Below are positions 12,259 to 23,883 of a stretch of 60,000 bases of DNA, piece after piece; the first letter of the stretch is position 1, and every line of letters starts with the position of its first letter. Where the stretch lies: positions 45,704,087-45,764,086 of the forward strand of contig CM055092.1 of the NCBI GenBank assembly GCA_029204225.1, written 5' to 3'. Under the pieces are notes generated by a model. It searched no databases. It saw only the letters and a list, made by a program, of their open reading frames with translations, and was not told the origin of the DNA. This DNA is from Diphasiastrum complanatum (Eukaryota; Streptophyta; Lycopodiopsida; Lycopodiales; Lycopodiaceae). A program made the translations under genes and the position numbers.

Positions 12259-14097
12259 ATGGCGCCGGTGGGAAAGCTACGCAAAGCTCTGGGAGTTGTG
12301 AAGGATCAGACAAGCATCAGCTTGGCAAAGGTGGCCAGTTCACACTCACCCGATCTAGACGTTGCTTTAGTGAAAGCAACAAGTCATGATGATGTTCCCA
12401 CTGATGAGAAGTATGTGCAGGAAATATTGTATCTGATGTCCTGTTACCGAGGCTATGTGAGCGTATGTGTTGCAGGTCTTGCAAAGCGCCTGAGCAAGAC
12501 CCACAATTGGATCGTCGCTATTAAGACTCTAATGTTAGCTCACAGGTTGTTGAAAGATGGGGATCCTGCCTTTGAGGATGAGCTTTTGTTTGTGAGCAGA
12601 AGAATGCTGAGCAACGTGTCTAATTTCAGAGACGAGTCTGATGTGAGCGCTTGGGATTACTCGGCTTTTGTTCGCACTTATGGCATGTATCTTAATGAGC
12701 GCTTGGATTGCTTTGCATCTGGTTCTGATCGTGCTACTGGGAGCAGCAATCGAGATGATTCTGCGTATGATGACCGCAGATCTGATTATGAAAACTATGC
12801 ATCAGATTATAGGTCTGGTTATAACTACGACAGACGAAGAGATTCTCCAAGAAAGAAGCAGAATCGGAACATTTTGGTGAAGGACATGACGCCGGGCATG
12901 CTGCTCGAGAAGGTTCCGTCGTTACAACGTTTGCTGGAGCGGGTCTTTGCATGCCGTCCCACAGGTGCTGCAAGGGACCATCGCCTTGTCCAGATTGCTT
13001 TTAATACATTAGTTGGGGAAAGCTTCCAAATCTATTCAGAATTATGCGATGGAATCACCATTCTTCTGGACGGATTTTTTGACATGGAATATCAAGATTG
13101 CGTCAAAACATTCGACATATATGCCAGATCTGCAAGACAAGCAGAGGAGCTTTCTTCCTTTTACAGCGGTACTAAAAGTGGGGGCATTCGAAGGACATCA
13201 GAGTATCCTGTAGTGCAAAAGATATCACAGGATCATCTTGACAGTCTTGAGGACTATTTAAGAGATCGATCTCGCTCCTCGCTTAGTAGGCGGAGGTCTA
13301 AGAGTCCCGAGCCAGTTCCTGAGCCCATAGCACTCGAACTTGAGCCCGAGTTGGAAAGTGAAGCCGATCAGGATCTTAACACCATCAAAGCGCTACCAGC
13401 TCCTCCAGTTGAGCAAGTTGATGAATCTACTGAGGAGAAGCATCAACCTGATGCTGATTTGATAAACTTTGAAGGAGCAGCTATTTCAGCTGAAGATCAT
13501 GAAAACAGACTTGCACTGGCTCTCTTCACTTCAGCTGGAAATGCAAGCTGGGAAACCTTTGGGTCTAATTCTGCTGAACAAAGTACACTATGGCATGATA
13601 CCTCACAGAATGGGAAAGCAGGATGGGAGCTGGCCTTGGTGACTGAAGCTAGCAAATTATCAAAGGCTGCAGGCTCTATGGCTGGTGGCTTTAATCGGTT
13701 ACTTCTGGACAGCATGTATGATCAAGCCACAGTATCTCAAAAGTACTCATCAACACTTCCTGCAGGCAGTGTAAGCAGTGTCGCTCTTCCTGGAAAGCCA
13801 CCTTCATCCATTTTGGCATTACCAGCTCCCGTGCCAGTAGCAGGTGAAGATCCATTCGCTGCATCCATCGGCGTTCCTCCGCCATCTTATGTGCAAATGG
13901 CAGATGTAAGACAAAAGCAACAGCTTTTGATTCAGGAACAGCAGTTCTGGCAGCAATATCAGAGGGATGGCATGCAGGGGACCGTAGGTATCACAAAACT
14001 CTACAATAGCTATCCTGCTCTCGTGCCTCAAAATCCTGCATTTTTTCCCTATTATGGTATGCAGGGTTTCACACAGAGTGGTTATGCTCACTATTGA
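12259..14097 (+). CDS. ANTH-domain clathrin assembly protein (AP180/CALM family)
   Basis: An intact, intronless frame of 612 residues. The family binds PI(4,5)P2 at the plasma membrane or trans-Golgi network, recruits clathrin and helps sort SNARE cargo during endocytosis. The N-terminal ANTH domain (about residues 24-300) starts GKLRKALGVVKDQTSISLAK and carries the lipid-binding signature as VKATSH (K39-A-T-S-H43). SKTHNWIVAIKTLMLAHRLL and WDYSAFVRTYGMYLNERLD are typical plant ANTH helices. A tail rich in Pro and acidic residues follows. It holds a clathrin-box-like LINFE (401-405) and an adaptor-binding DPF (531-533), and ends in a Gln/Tyr-rich stretch. The length and single exon fit the plant ECA/CAP-type subgroup as I remember it. 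The start is chosen because the ANTH domain begins at once and the ATG has G at -3 and +4. The 5' leader is rich in AGCAGC repeats. Confidence 0.95.
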   Translation: MAPVGKLRKALGVVKDQTSISLAKVASSHSPDLDVALVKATSHDDVPTDEKYVQEILYLMSCYRGYVSVCVAGLAKRLSKTHNWIVAIKTLMLAHRLLKDGDPAFEDELLFVSRRMLSNVSNFRDESDVSAWDYSAFVRTYGMYLNERLDCFASGSDRATGSSNRDDSAYDDRRSDYENYASDYRSGYNYDRRRDSPRKKQNRNILVKDMTPGMLLEKVPSLQRLLERVFACRPTGAARDHRLVQIAFNTLVGESFQIYSELCDGITILLDGFFDMEYQDCVKTFDIYARSARQAEELSSFYSGTKSGGIRRTSEYPVVQKISQDHLDSLEDYLRDRSRSSLSRRRSKSPEPVPEPIALELEPELESEADQDLNTIKALPAPPVEQVDESTEEKHQPDADLINFEGAAISAEDHENRLALALFTSAGNASWETFGSNSAEQSTLWHDTSQNGKAGWELALVTEASKLSKAAGSMAGGFNRLLLDSMYDQATVSQKYSSTLPAGSVSSVALPGKPPSSILALPAPVPVAGEDPFAASIGVPPPSYVQMADVRQKQQLLIQEQQFWQQYQRDGMQGTVGITKLYNSYPALVPQNPAFFPYYGMQGFTQSGYAHY

Positions 14098-14194
14098 ATG
14101 AAAAAGTTTACTAGACATGTAACTGTTTGCCTGCTAAATTTGCACTTATTAGCATTTGATTACCTATTACAAGCAGCCAGCTTTGACCTTCATT

Positions 14195-14310
14195 GTGGAA
14201 CAAGGTAGTCTCACTGACCAAATTGGTAAAGCCTGTTGTCAATAGTTGTAATTTTGTTGTGCAAGATTTGTATTTCTTGCCGGGCTTTCCATGTTTGAAT
14301 CCCTATTGCC
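14195..14310 (+). repeat. Possible tRNA-related SINE fragment in 3' flank
   Basis: About 100 bp past the ANTH stop codon is GACCAAATTGGTAAAGC, like a polymerase III A box, and some 75 bp later CATGTTTGAATCCC, like a B box. The spacing is longer than in a tRNA but occurs in some SINEs. No flanking direct repeat was found, so this is weak. Confidence 0.25.
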
Positions 14311-16095
14311 ATCTGGAGGATCGCACTCCTTTCAGTAAGCATTGACTAACAAGTATGGTTTCTATTTTTTACAATTGTTGAGCTATGCATACTATGACTC
14401 TATTCCATGTTCGACTTTATTTTCAACATTATGATTACGTTTGCCTTTTCTCTCAACATGAAGATCATGCTTGCCTTCATGTTGAACATTATTATCATTA
14501 GTACTTGGCATATTCCTTTCGTGAAGATCTTCGTTATGGCTTTAAATAGCAATATGTTGAGGGTCTCATATCAATATGCAACAAAATATCAGTAGGAGAT
14601 ACAATCACTTCTCATAGAATACCATTAGAAAGAGGAAATATCCCCTTTTAAGCAACTTATAGATGTAAGAACATCACTGGCTGCCTAAAAAAATTTGTAC
14701 AAGCTATGGCTTTGGGGTTGGTTAACTTGAAATTTTCAGCCATGTTGGCTTAAACAGCAAGAAAGCAAGTCTTGGGAAAGATAATGCTTATGTGCACCCT
14801 TTCTTTTCTTTTCTGAGCTTCACCAACCTGGCACAAAAGATTTTGGTGTATGAAGTGTGATTCGATCATTTGTTATCGGAAAACTGTATGATTCAAGCAA
14901 CACACCAGCCAGGATGCCTTTAAAAGTTCTAGTTGGAATTTAGCCAAACGTGGTCATCCCTTGAACATCAATCACTAGACCAACGTAACTCACAAAAGAA
15001 GGAAAATTGTGTTCAAGTATTTTTGGAACCTTGCTCAATATTTGTTGCAGTTTGGTTTATTTATGCTTACAAATCAAGAGTGTTTTCTATTACTAGTTTT
15101 TTTTTTTATTCAATAAAGATTCTGAAGAAACCACATTCACAAAACATTACTTGCAATAAGACCAGGTACAGATATTTGAGAAACTCACCGACTCTCAGCT
15201 TTCTTTTAGCTTTCTGGTCCAGTTTGCCACAATTGCTCTTTGACCATCAATCAACGGCACCTTTTGAATCTGGAATGCTACAGTTGGATATTAATAAATT
15301 TTCTCTAGATAAAGAGAAGTTCATAGAATAAGATAGAGAGAAACAGTCTTGAATCATTGTTGAGAATATATAATTTTCCAATGTGAAGCATTGTTTTTTT
15401 TTCCCTGAAATTGTGCTTCAAGATTTGAATCTCTCGCCCAAGCCTTTATACAGCCCATTGAACAAGCATTTATCCATTTCTAGAAGAGGCAGCAATTCTT
15501 TCTTAGGTGAAGCAACCATAATCAATGAGAAGAGTGTTTTTTTTTTAAGAACATGGAATATTTGTCAACATGGAAAAGTTGGCAGAAATTCCAAGGGTAC
15601 TCAAACAACAAAGATAACTTTGTTGTAGGAATCTAGTCCTACATTGGAGGGTTTAACCTTCAAAAAGGGGTTCACATGTGCCCATGCTTAACTTTTCTTT
15701 AAAGCATTATAAGTAATGTCCAAGTTTGCAAAGTTGAAATGTTTGCAATCCCATGAAAGCCCCAAGCCTTCACTAAAGTGTTAAAACTTATCCATAATCT
15801 TGGTCCAACCCTTCCTCAAACTCTTATTTTTCCAATTGTTGAAGCCCTTCATCCATCTAAAGACTAGTGGTTTGCATCTAGTTTGTGGTTGCAATTTCAT
15901 GTAACTATCATAGTGAGCAACTATGCCCTGAACTTCAAATTCTAGCACACTGATTTCTTGATCTTTGTGAACCTCTGATCAAGTAAAATTTTGAAAACAC
16001 TGGTACATTATTCATCATCATTGATTGCGATATATTTTGATTTATAGGGAAGTCTCAACCCATTAAGTTTGATTTATTATTGTTGAACTCGTTAG

Positions 16096-16098
<3 letters not shown>
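14311..16098. other. Intergenic, nothing recognised
   Basis: AT-rich sequence with only short frames, none with a recognisable domain. It ends at a CT microsatellite. Confidence 0.4.

Positions 16099-16160
<62 letters not shown>
16099..16160. repeat. (CT)n microsatellite
   Basis: Uninterrupted CT tract of about 31 units. The open frame that follows (16204-16734) is low-complexity, Pro/Leu/Ser-rich, and unlike any family I know. Confidence 0.97.
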
Positions 16161-16163
<3 letters not shown>

Positions 16164-16734
16164 CATTCATGCCAACATTGGTTGCCCTCAACCTTGGGCT
16201 CTGATGATGACAATCACCCTTCCCCCTTTACCCTCATCCACTATTGCCAACCCCCAATTCTATTTCCTTGAGTTCACCCACAGTTCTTTCCTTTTCTCCA
16301 CCTCCCTCCCACCTTTGTTCAATTCCATCCTCAAGCCCTTTTATCTATGCATGAGCTTACTACATGGGCTAGTGGCAATTCCATCTCCCCTCTGGTTCTC
16401 TAAAGCTATTACCATCAACTCTAAGCCCCTTGCGCTGATTGAAAAAAGACACTGCCTTAATCTTATCCATAAAGATCTTGTCACTTTGGAGCAGATCATG
16501 AACTTCATTTACTCCCTGAATTTATCTCAACCGAGGAACTTGGCCTTTCCCTTCACGAATCTCACTTCCTCTCCTTCGCCTTCTCTCATAGTGACCTTGG
16601 CTTTCTTTCCACCTCCCCTACTACTGACTGCGATAACAAATGACTCTTTAAGGGTCTTGACAAGACTAGCAAGATTTCCTATTCCTGTCTACTCCACTAA
16701 TAATGAGCCTAACTTTATCTTTTTTTCTGTTTAA

Positions 16735-17110
16735 CTCTAAGTGGAATATTTATGATCCTCCTCATCTTTGGAAGACCAAATTTCATCATACCCATAAAAT
16801 CAAACTCGCCATTATAGGGGTTATGTGTTGCACGTATGCTCTAAAATGCAAAAAACATCAGATGAAGATGTGGCAGATTTGTTCTTTCATGTCATACCCC
16901 TTTGTGGAAATCAATCACTGACCTCTTCATTGATTCCATGGCAGATTCAAGAGGTTTTGTCATATTGATGTGCTACTAAATGATATAACTTTTGAGGATG
17001 TGACTATTAATGCTTTTTGGCAATTTATTAGAGTTATCACATTATGGAACATTCGGTTAGATAAGATTATGTCATCTTTTTAAGGAGGTTGATAAACTCT
17101 TCCTCCTATA
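16735..17110 (+). pseudogene. Possible decayed LINE ORF2 tail
   Basis: In shifting + frames the sequence reads TSDEDVADLFFHVIPLCGN (compare the D-H-L-F-F-H-C-P pattern of LINE zinc-knuckle tails) and about 60 codons later FWQFIRVITLWNIRLDKIMS (compare the W-x-I-W-x-E-R-N pattern). The spacing and order match the end of plant LINE ORF2 proteins. The region is followed by an A-rich GAAA run near 17175-17200 that could be a degenerate tail. Frames are broken and no cysteine pair is certain. Confidence 0.4.
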
Positions 17111-19227
17111 AGCTTTTTTTCTATTCTACTTTGTACTTTGTAAAAAGTCTATAATCTATTGTTAGTCTTTTCGAGAAAAAGAAAGAAAGAAAGAGTTAAA
17201 CTTTTCAATCGTCGAGAGTCTTTGCTTAAGCCAAAGCCTCCAAACTAAGGAAAAGAATCCACCTTCATTTGTCTTCTTTTAAGAAAATGTAACGCCCATC
17301 GAAGAAAGGAACATGTAGATTACTCAGGTATTCACTACATACCTTATTAGCACCCCTTGCAAATATTCGAAGTTGTTATTCTCTACTTTGAGAATATTTA
17401 TGTTTGCACATATTTCTTTGACCTTAGTCCTGCTAACTATTATTGTGCCATTGACAAAGTGATCACCAAGAAGAGATTGAGTTGCTAGTCTCAGCTCTCA
17501 TCAAGTTGACCTTTTGTTCGCTCTTAAAACTCTACATAGAGAGAAAATTCTCAATACCTTGGATGATTTAATATTGTGTTAAGGTAAAGCTCAATCACTT
17601 AAGCAAGCACCACTACAAGATCGTACATCAAGTCGCATAATTCTAAGCAAAATAGAAGTGAGTACATCATGGTGGGTGAAATCTTGAGGTGCAAATCAAC
17701 ACTCCATTTCTCTGTTGCAAGCTGTCTAATTATATGTGAGTCAAATATTCTTTTTGAAGTTGAGACAATTAATAGTTACCAGTGCAAGTTTCACATTTCC
17801 CTTTTTGTTTTGTGCTCTTGACAAATTAGGAGAGTGTAGAGAGTGAATATGAATATATATTTTTTCCACTCATGTTAACAATTTTAACCTTAGAAATTTT
17901 TGCTCAAGTCAAATCATATTTGGTTATGTTTTAATTACTTCACCTTCCTAGACAAAATTGTTTCAATAGTGACTTCTACAAAGACAATAAGAATTGATTA
18001 GGTCATTCCCCAAGTTTTATAGGGCTCAAATTCACTCATTGTTTGCATAGTAGATGATGAAACTCGAAATTTATATGTAGGACTTTTTCAAATTCTTTTT
18101 AAGATCACTCATGAGTCACTCACCATTCAATGATATGGGCTGTATTGTAATTCACTCTCCATTCACTTGCCATGATTGAGATGTATAACTTTTTTTATTT
18201 TTCCATACTCACTATCGAGCTTTATTTTTCACAATCTATACAATAATGTTCAAGAGATTAGAATTTATCATTGGGTGAATGGTAAAGAATAGATATTTTT
18301 TATATTTGAATTTCAATGAGTCATTTGTGAGTTTTCTTGTTTATGTTCAAATATTGAAAAAACTTTGCACCATAAAAAAAAATTAAGCCTTTTTGAATAA
18401 GCACATCTAGCCAAAAAAATAGATAGATTTATTTTTTGTGCACTAATAGTCCATGAGACATCCATTGTTAATGTACATACCAATATATTAGTTGATGTTT
18501 TAAACTTTTATGCTACTGGTGAGGCACACATCTCTCCAAACAATATTGAAGACATTTTTAATATGGGTGAGGATGACTTTTTTTGTGTGTTTGGTCTAAA
18601 TAGCTTGTTGAGTTTTTGGCATAATTGACTATCATGTAGATAGTCCAAAAGAGAAAATTGATGTTACGAGTGATGAGGCAACATGGCCAACAAGAATTGC
18701 AATATATAATCAATGAAAATATCAAATATGAAAATAATATTCCAAGTGAGAAGATTTTATAGAGTTAGAAATAAGAAAGAAGGCATCATCCTATTTTTCA
18801 AGTGTATTTCTCATTTACTTTCACTCCACTATGCCCAAAATAACAAAAAAACTAGCTAGAAAGAAGTGAAAACAACACAAAACTCAAAATTATGAGCCCT
18901 TAGCTCTTCGGCAATGGCGCCCAAATGCTGCAAACTTTTTGGCAAGCTAATGAGACCTACAAAAGCAAGCATTGGAGTTAGAGTATCATCATGTAGTATA
19001 AGGAGAGTGCTAGATTTGATGATGAGATCTATGGAAAGCTCTTGTAACATTAACCTCAAAAAATAAAGTAAAAAGAAACATGATGTAAGCAGGGGAAGTT
19101 GAAAGAGATCATAAAAAACTACAAAAAAAACAAAGATAAAGTATGCCAAGATCCAACGAAAAGCAAAGCAAATCTACATTACTTGCAAAACTTTAAAACA
19201 TAAAGCAAAGGTATTTAAAACAAAATT

Positions 19228-19230
<3 letters not shown>
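17111..19230. other. Intergenic, nothing recognised
   Basis: Very AT-rich sequence with stops in all frames. I see no repeat, transposon motif or RNA gene that I can support. Confidence 0.4.

Positions 19231-19284
<54 letters not shown>
19231..19284. repeat. Compound (TA)n(GA)n microsatellite
   Basis: About 20 TA units (to 19271) run directly into GA units (19272-19284). Confidence 0.95.
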
Positions 19285-19285
<1 letters not shown>

Positions 19286-19909
19286 ACAAGGAAGGAGGAG
19301 AGACACACCAACACTTGAAATCAAAATAGAGTTTGAAGGTCCCTAAATACAAATAATTTGAGTCTTATATACATTTAGGATAATGCCCATAAATACCCAC
19401 CTAATACGGGCCCTCTTATTGTAACGTTTCTGTAAGTTAGTGAAATATTATTATTTATCTTAAGTGAACTAGGAGGTTACACTCATAGGGACCTTATTTC
19501 CTACTTCATTTATATCACACTACATTAAAATGGGCTAGGGATTTAGCCAAGTTTATTCTCTAAGATAAGGCCCATTGTCGGCTTATATACACAATATGTT
19601 GACTGAGCCTCTTATTCCTACTCAAGCCAGAGTGGTATGGGTCAAAATTTGGTTTCTTGGGCTTGTTACTTTGACCCCAAAAATGGCTTGGGTAAACTAC
19701 TCCCAGAATCAAGTCACTATTACACATGAATAGCATGAAACTTGGTTCAATATCGTGTTAAAATAAAGGTCATGTAAAAAAATTCAGCTCGTTCAAGATA
19801 ATGTAGACTAAATGGAGGAGTCACAAGATATCATAACAATAGTAGAACATGGTCATTCTAAGAGCAACGCTTTCCACATTGTTATGAAGTGCTTAAGAAA
19901 TTGAGTCTC

Positions 19910-19971
19910 TACATGAGCTAGAGAGGAGTCGACAAGTATCTACATGAGCTAGAGAGGAGTTGACAAGTATC
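19910..19971. repeat. 31-bp tandem duplication
   Basis: Two adjacent 31-bp units (19910-19940, 19941-19971) start TACATGAGCTAGAGAGGAGT and differ at one C/T position. A third partial copy (TACATGA) follows. Confidence 0.85.
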
Positions 19972-21099
19972 TACATGACTATGTTGTTGATTTTTATATG
20001 TTTTACACACGTTTGTAAACAAAGCACATATATTAGCACACTAGGAAGTGCACAAACATTCTTTTGATTATGAGAGCGACAAACGTCGGTATAGCTACTC
20101 TAAACTTTAGGACATTGCACTCACATATTCTTCTAATTTAATAACATTAATGCCATGTGAGAGATATCTATACATAAAATTATAAACATTCTATGGTTGC
20201 TAAAAAAGATTTATTACTTGCTACAAATTACTCACATACCAATTTCAAAGTTCTCATGCATAGGAAGTTATGCTGCCTTAAAAAAAATTGCATCTTTCCT
20301 TGGGCAATTAGTAGGCGAATTCACATTATTTAAGTCACCAAATATGTTTAAATAAAGCTACTTGATATTATGTTCATAGTCAGTGAAGATGTTATGCAAG
20401 CTCATGATGGGAGGCTTGTAACTTAGAGTAAAAATAACCTAATTTTTTGATTATCAAACAAAATGTTCTATGCAAAATAAAATACTAGTTTTTCCATGTA
20501 GATCTAAATGTTGGGCTAGGATATGCATTTTAAATATCCATGTTACACTCAATTGTGTTGCACAAAAACGATTACATGTCTTAAGAGTACCAGTCAATGT
20601 ACAATTATTAAGTTTGAAGATAAAAGAATTGGATAATATATTATTTCTCAATATTCAAAGAGGAATATTATTTTCATATATTGCTTCTCTTAAGATCGTA
20701 TGCTACTTCATGGTTTTTTTAAAATTTAGGTCAACTTATTGATTCAATATTTGGGTGCAAAAGTTTAAATACACCAACTCTAAAGTGATCAATTGATACA
20801 TAAAAATTTAGGCTACTCATGATGAGACTTAATGGCCATTTAAATTATGTGGATTTGAAAAATCCATATACTCAATAGAAAAGGCACTTTCAATATTATG
20901 TATTATAGATTAATATTTATAATCAATGGACTACCCAAACAATTAGGTTTTTGAAGGGTTTGACCTCCCATGGCTAATAAATAGATAATTTCTTGGGTAC
21001 TAGAAGTTTGTCATGCAATGGATGTAGGTTAAGAAAAGCACTTGTAAATTGTACTTTTACAGACAATACACGTTATACAAAAAAAAAAAAAAGGACAGA
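19972..21099. other. Intergenic, nothing recognised
   Basis: AT-rich sequence with no coding frame longer than about 90 codons and no domain match. It ends in a poly-A run next to the G-rich tract. Confidence 0.4.
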
Positions 21100-21122
21100 G
21101 GGGGGCGGGGAGGGGAGGGGGG
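21100..21122 (+). repeat. G-rich tract with G-quadruplex potential
   Basis: Four G-runs (6, 4, 4 and 6 bases) are separated by single bases (C, A, A) on the + strand and preceded by a poly-A stretch. This satisfies the usual G3+N1-7 quadruplex pattern and stands out in an AT-rich setting. Confidence 0.75.
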
Positions 21123-21949
21123 TGTTTGGATCATGACATTTTTACACATTTCAAACATTGATTTGGCCTAGTGAATGATATTGATATTCAAACAACTACT
21201 TACCATTCTCGATGACACTACATCATTAGGCCATGCTAATATCCTACCAATTGAGCTTGAAGTTCAAGTTATAATATATTAAGGAGCTTCTTAGCAAAAA
21301 TTAACTTGAGGTATTGACATTTAGTGCCATCTTCCAAGGTTGTATTTTATTCCAATGCACATTGTCATAGGAGATCCAAAGAGATTCCTCTTGGAGTTCT
21401 ATATTGCATTAATTTCTTATGAGCTAGATATTTGTGGGTTAAGTTTCCAACATTGATAGATTAGATTGAGAGATGGTTTCTTTTGTTTGACTCCTCGAGA
21501 AAAGGAAAATTACGACAACTCGTACTTAGACAATGTGAATGCTTAAAAAATGACTATTTTTGGGACAATCTTATATTTCCTTAGAAAAACCAAAGCCTCG
21601 GTAAGCAAGTTGATGCACAGATACGCAATGATTTTGATCTCAATGCATTATATATCTTGTTCAATAAATGAAACAGTTGATGATTGGTCAACCATGAAAA
21701 TAGGAAATGCTAATAGATTTGTTTTATGAGAAGTGAAACCAATGTTGCATAAGAATTTCAATGCCCAATCTTTCAAAGGTGAGAAGATGTTGCGCCGGCG
21801 CCTCAAAGGATGCTGGGACTTGAGCGGTTTTTCCAACACGCGCTTAAGTCTAACATTCATCCATTATGCACTACGTAAAAGACAACTTAGAAAATGTAAC
21901 AAGCTTAACCATTCAGACTTAAGAAAACTGGAATCCCAACCAACCTGAA

Positions 21950-23330
21950 AGCCAACTTAGAATCCATCCCCAAAAGGTAACCAAAGGCAAAGACAAGCCA
22001 CACATGAAACCCAAGGCATAGTGGTCGCCAAAGTAACCAAATGACATAGCGACAAGCCACAGTCAGTGACGTGGACCCTTAGATGTCGGCGCGACAAAAA
22101 GGTTGTAGTAAGGGTCCCTCCACTTGGACTAGTCCTGGAGGCGAAACTGAAATGGTAATCATCCCCAAGCGGATCAACTTTATTAAATTTCGAAGAGGTT
22201 ACAGTCATACATAGACTGACTGGTCTCGGGGCCACCAACACGTGTTGGGCATTGTGCCTGGCTCACGCTGGTAGAGGGAGCTGAGGCCTAGTGATTGGAT
22301 TCCTGGCCCTGGTTGAGCTGCCCAAGTTTATGTCTGCCAGACTCCACCTATAGTTTTGGTGTGATTCGACGCACCCCCTCTGTCCTGGAATATAGTGCTT
22401 TTTGGTAAAGCACGTTTTTCTGGACTTAGTTTTTATTTTGCTGATTAAGCTTGGCGGAATCAGTCTAGCTCTCGGACATGGGTCTCGGGAGCCATCTCAG
22501 CGCCAAAATCAACTTGGCTCCTGACTAGGCCATGACTCTCGAGCTCCAGAGCTAGCTCATGACTTGTGACTACTTGCTAGCTCACCATAGGTTGGAGGCT
22601 CAGTCCTTGACTTCCTAACTTGCTCTGGGACCTTTAGATAGTGTCACCCCTTAGAATCTTACAAGGCACCTTGGTGCACCTGAGCCAACTTTACAACAAG
22701 CTGATGTCCTCATCAGGGCCAAACTAGACCTAGGGACCTTAACAGCTTAAATTGTTGGATTTATCTCCTCTACTCTACTAAATCCTATGTTAATCTGCCT
22801 CCATTCATGTTGCTGCATTCTTACTTGTGTTGTCCCACAGTTTGTATATTTGAACTGTTTGTCGCTACAATCTGCATTTTTACTCAGGAATTTTCACATG
22901 CAAAAAACCCGACATTGTCACTGAAAAACTTGACACTATCGCCTTTCCACCTTCGGGCCATCCTGAGCAACTAAGTGTTTTGTGACACTTCTAGAAAAGC
23001 CACAGTTGCACAGTCTGCATAAATACAAATAAATTTAAATAGTCAAAAAATGCGACACTGCATTTTTACTCGCAATTTATGACAGGCGAAAAATGAGACA
23101 GTGTCACAATTTTTGCATTTTCACCAGCGTCAATTTTAGCAAAATCCGACGTCATGGCCTCCTCACGCTCGTTCTATGCACTTTGCAATCAGACTTGACA
23201 ACGACAGTAGCCACCCACGATCTCCTACAAACGACACAACCACTTTTGTACATTCTTCATCTACACACCTGTAAATTTGTGTATATATCAATCACTAATT
23301 AAGCCCCAACAAAGATAAAGATCAAAAGGT
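21950..23330. other. GC-richer repeat-like block, unclassified
   Basis: The composition is clearly more GC-rich than the flanks between about 21960 and 22750, suggesting an insertion, but no transposon domain or terminal repeat was found. A roughly 50-bp direct repeat beginning TGCATTTTTACTC occurs near 22874 and again near 23060. TGGCTCACGCTGGTAGAG near 22259 resembles a polymerase III A box, but no convincing B box follows at the right distance. Confidence 0.35.
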
Positions 23331-23883
23331 GGATTGATTTGGACACTAAATACTGTGCATCCTAGTTTGAGAGCCTTATGTGTCAAGAAGAGTAAATATC
23401 ATTTTGATGAATACCTTTTCAGTATTCAATACATGAAACAGAATGAAGCATGATTTGTAACATGTGAGACAGACATTGTAGATGCTTTCATGCATCGATT
23501 CTTTCTTTTAGAGAAATTGTCAATAATAGACTCATAACCTTTACAGATTGTGATTAGCCTTGCGAAGCACGCGGTTACGCCCGCTATTGTTTTGTGCTCA
23601 CCTGCATTATTGACTTGTATATTTCGTTATATTTAATCTGATTACAGCTCTGTCTGGCCCTATTTCGATTCGTACCAATACTGCAATGCTTTTTTATATT
23701 CTGTTTGGCTATCTGATTGATTTGTCTGGTTGTCTGCTCATCGCTTCCGCTACCATTGTGCATTAGAATTTCTAAAATTACTATGTTCTTGTGTTCGCCT
23801 ACTAAGCCACCAGTAGTGCACGCACCGAGAGAATTGAACGAGTTGATCTTTCGATCCTTCCCCTCATTTCAGTCTCTCTAACA
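23331..23883 (+). mobile_element. Region ending in a Copia 5' LTR end
   Basis: The bases TCTCTAACA (to 23883) lie directly before a perfect Copia primer-binding site, so an LTR must end here. I could not find its TG start. The interval given is only the likely territory of the LTR. Confidence 0.4.

Noticed and set aside
13497-14118. Antisense ORFs inside the ANTH gene
   Set aside because: They are shadows of the well-supported 612-codon frame.
16204-16734. 176-codon open frame
   Set aside because: Low-complexity Pro/Leu/Ser composition, no motif, directly after a CT tract. I treat it as chance.
22255-22380. tRNA-like A box (TGGCTCACGCTGGTAGAG) with a possible T arm at about 22360
   Set aside because: The distance between the boxes is too long and the candidate T loop has eight bases. 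No flanking duplication was found.
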